Assembly: GCF_028389875.1 (NCBI RefSeq) | Contig: NC_084663.1 | Coordinates: forward strand, 215,288,876-215,352,875 | DNA length: 64,000 bases | DNA from: Rhea pennata | Lineage: Eukaryota; Chordata; Aves; Rheiformes; Rheidae | Reading direction: 5' to 3' | Part shown: one piece after another, positions 61,941-64,000 of the stretch | Layout of the letters: each line of letters begins with the position of its first letter | Position numbering within the stretch: position 1 is the stretch's first letter | Notes under the pieces: model-generated | What the model was told of the DNA's origin: nothing | What the model saw: the letters and a program-made list of their open reading frames with translations, nothing else | Databases searched by the model: none | Translations under genes and position numbers: made by a program

Positions 61941-63400
61941 GCAATCCTTCATATTTCCTCTGTATTCTTTAATCAAACAGTATTACCAGTCCAAAATAGA
62001 GCTGGCAGATCAGCTGTTCTTGGGTTGGTGTAGAAGGAAATATTGACCGTGTGCCACTCAAAATGCTGTATTGGTACAATACATTCCTTGCAAGAAGGAA
62101 AGGCAGCGCGCACCATCGATCTTGGCAGCTTGTGCTACGGGGTGGGGAGGAAAGGGGGAAAGGACCTAATTGCAAATCTGTGGGGTGGCTGGACGCTGAC
62201 CGTCCGAGCAGCACAATAGGAGTTTCGAAAGGAAAAAAGGTTGGGATGGGACTTGCACGTACACAGCTGCACACTGGGTCTCTGTTGTCCAAGTCCCAGG
62301 AACAGCAGGATTTCCTGAGGAAGCTATTCAGAAGTTCATCCTTCTGAATGAGAGAGAAAAGATGAGCTGAATGTCATTAAGCGAGGAGCTGTCACAACCA
62401 AAGGGCTTGGCACTAAAGTTGTCCCAAGGTGTAGCCCTAAGGACTAGTGCACTAGTTGTGACCTGAATTTTCCACTGATGCCACCATGAAGCAGGTGGGA
62501 AGGGAGCCTTGGTCAGGGTGCAGAGTCAAGGAGTGACTTGTTGCTGCTCACGCCAGAGAGGGTGATGAGTTAGGGGGAGCAACTTGGGGCTCCACAAGAT
62601 TTGGGGGAACCCGGAGATTTGGGGACAGAGGGTCTGGCAGCAGACGCACATACGAATGTTTCTTTCTTTTTTCTTTTTTTCTGAGCAGGCAGGAATTGGA
62701 CGAAGAAACACTGCCCCACGTCTGCAGCTCCCTGCCCGGGGGAGCTTTCCCAGCCATGCTGAACAATTTTGGTTACATGGGCTAACATAGATTGTTCATC
62801 CTCATAAACATGAGCAAGAAAAAGACCTTGTAAAATGATGCAGAAAGAACAGGGCGGCTGTGCTCCAAAAAAGGTGTAGATTTATCACTGATACACATTG
62901 AAGCAGGTTCAGGTGGATATTCGGGACCACAGGGTGGACTGGCACAAGCCAGCAGGAGAGGCTGGCGTTTTGGGGGGATGAACTAGCTTCAGGGAAAGCA
63001 ACTGTCCTAGAAGGGAGCTGGTAGGGGGGGCTTTTTCTGAGCCCTTAGCAGGGGAATGAGTGCAGGGGACCGGACTGCGCTTTGGACATGAGCCGCCGCT
63101 GTTGAGGGTGAGTTGTGGTGGTGAGAAAGGTCCCTGCCTGCAGATCCAACGTGGGGGCTGGCATTCACCTTCCCCACCCCAAAGAAGGGTGGTTCAGGCA
63201 GCCTTTGGGCCAGTGAGCCCAACAGACGGGCACAGAATAGAGTCCGGGTGGGAAAAAGCCCCATGTTGCTGCTCCCTGAAGTCCATCCCGTGCTGCAGCC
63301 TCCAGGCAAAGCTGCGGGGTTCCTGCACTCCCTCTTAAAACCTTTTGGAAAAGGGTTGATTTCAACACGTTCTTATATATTCTTAGGCTTTTTATAAGCG
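61941..63400. other. Intergenic sequence after PGM2L1
   Basis: GC content rises towards the right. No gene, RNA or mobile element recognised. Confidence 0.5.
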
Positions 63401-64000
63401 TTGCCAAGGTCAATACGAGATGGTTCCACGGCACCGCGTCCCAAGTCGATCCTCCCCCCATCCCTTCGGGCCCTGGGGGGTCTGCACGGGAATCAGCAGC
63501 TGCTGCTGCCCGGCAGGCCTGAATAATCCCTCCTGCTCGGCGTCGGGGCCATCCTCCTCCTCCCAGCTCGCCCGCCTTCGCCCTCATCCCCTTCCCCGCC
63601 TCGCAGCCCCGCGCGCGGCAGGAGCGTCCGGCCCCGCTGCAAGCGGGGGGCGACCCCCGAGGGGGGCGGCGGGAGCTGAGCTTACTTGGGCAGAGGTAGC
63701 GGCGGCGGCGGCTCGCGCAGCGGGGCTCACACCGGCGGCAGCAGCCCGGGACGGGGGTCGCTGCGCTGCCTCGCTCTGTAATTGCAGCAGCCGGCGCTGG
63801 ATGTCACCGTGAGCCTGTGTGCAGGGGGCTGCGGCCCCCCCGGCCCCCCGGCCGGCGCTGCGGCGTGTCCTGCGCCCGCCGTGGCCGGGCTGCACCCGCC
63901 CTGCATCCCTGAAGGATGCTCGGAGCCCTCGGCCGGACACCCGGTGCTGGCCCCCCCCCCAGGACGCTGCTTGCCGACGGACCCTCCGGCCCTGCTTTCG
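63400..64000. promoter_or_regulatory. CpG island at the right edge, probable promoter of the next gene
   Basis: Very CpG-rich from about 63580 to the end of the window. A plausible donor (TCACC|gtgagc) lies at 63812/63813 on the + strand. Frames on both strands translate to Ala/Arg/Pro-rich sequence with no recognised domain. In mammals P4HA3 lies next to the PGM2L1 3' end in the same orientation; no P4HA3 coding exon is visible here. Confidence 0.5.

Noticed and set aside
63584..63940. Minus-strand frame at the right edge as a coding exon
   Set aside because: Low-complexity Ala/Arg-rich translation of a CpG island; no recognised domain and an equally open frame on the other strand.

Overview
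The window reads as a piece of a bird nuclear genome (reptilian outgroups such as turtles or crocodilians are less likely). The evidence is one vertebrate gene with GT-AG introns and CpG-island promoters, and numerous CR1 LINE retrotransposons whose 3' ends carry ATTCTATG-type tails typical of avian CR1. The species cannot be named. The number of similar CR1 copies suggests a lineage with fairly recent CR1 activity.

The only gene whose coding sequence I can establish is PGM2L1 (phosphoglucomutase 2-like 1, glucose-1,6-bisphosphate synthase). It is complete on the + strand. Fourteen coding exons between 8122 and 57540 join in frame to 622 codons, and all introns are GT-AG. The length equals that of the mammalian protein. 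The phosphoserine loop, metal-binding loop, sugar-binding loop and phosphate-binding loop are all intact, so the gene looks functional.

Layout: 1-830 is a CpG-rich segment with a possible non-coding first exon (donor at 155/156). 960-2435 holds two CR1 fragments in opposite orientation. 2436-6411 is mostly unassigned sequence with a second CpG-rich patch and a small CR1 fragment near 4.85 kb. 6412-6997 is a minisatellite of about 14 units of 42 bp. 7600-8290 is the PGM2L1 CpG-island promoter, with two divergent ZNF143-type sites, GC boxes, an inverted CCAAT box, a 10-codon uORF and coding exon 1. Intron 1 (23.7 kb) and intron 2 (9.2 kb) carry seven CR1 insertions, including a 3.6-kb near-full-length antisense copy with recognisable ORF1 esterase, endonuclease and reverse-transcriptase parts. 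From 39.2 kb to the end no CR1 is seen. Exons 3-14 lie at 41317-57540. The 3'UTR probably runs to about 61.94 kb. After a short intergenic stretch, a new CpG island starts at about 63.4 kb and runs off the window; it may be the promoter of the next gene (P4HA3 by mammalian synteny, inference only).

No RNA genes, CRISPR arrays or prokaryotic systems were seen. The observations most worth following are: the hairpin-bearing 42-bp minisatellite next to the promoter; CR1 copies that share the same disabling mutations, implying spread in trans; exon 2 bracketed by direct and inverted CR1 copies; a tandem splice donor at exon 3; and the paired ZNF143 sites.
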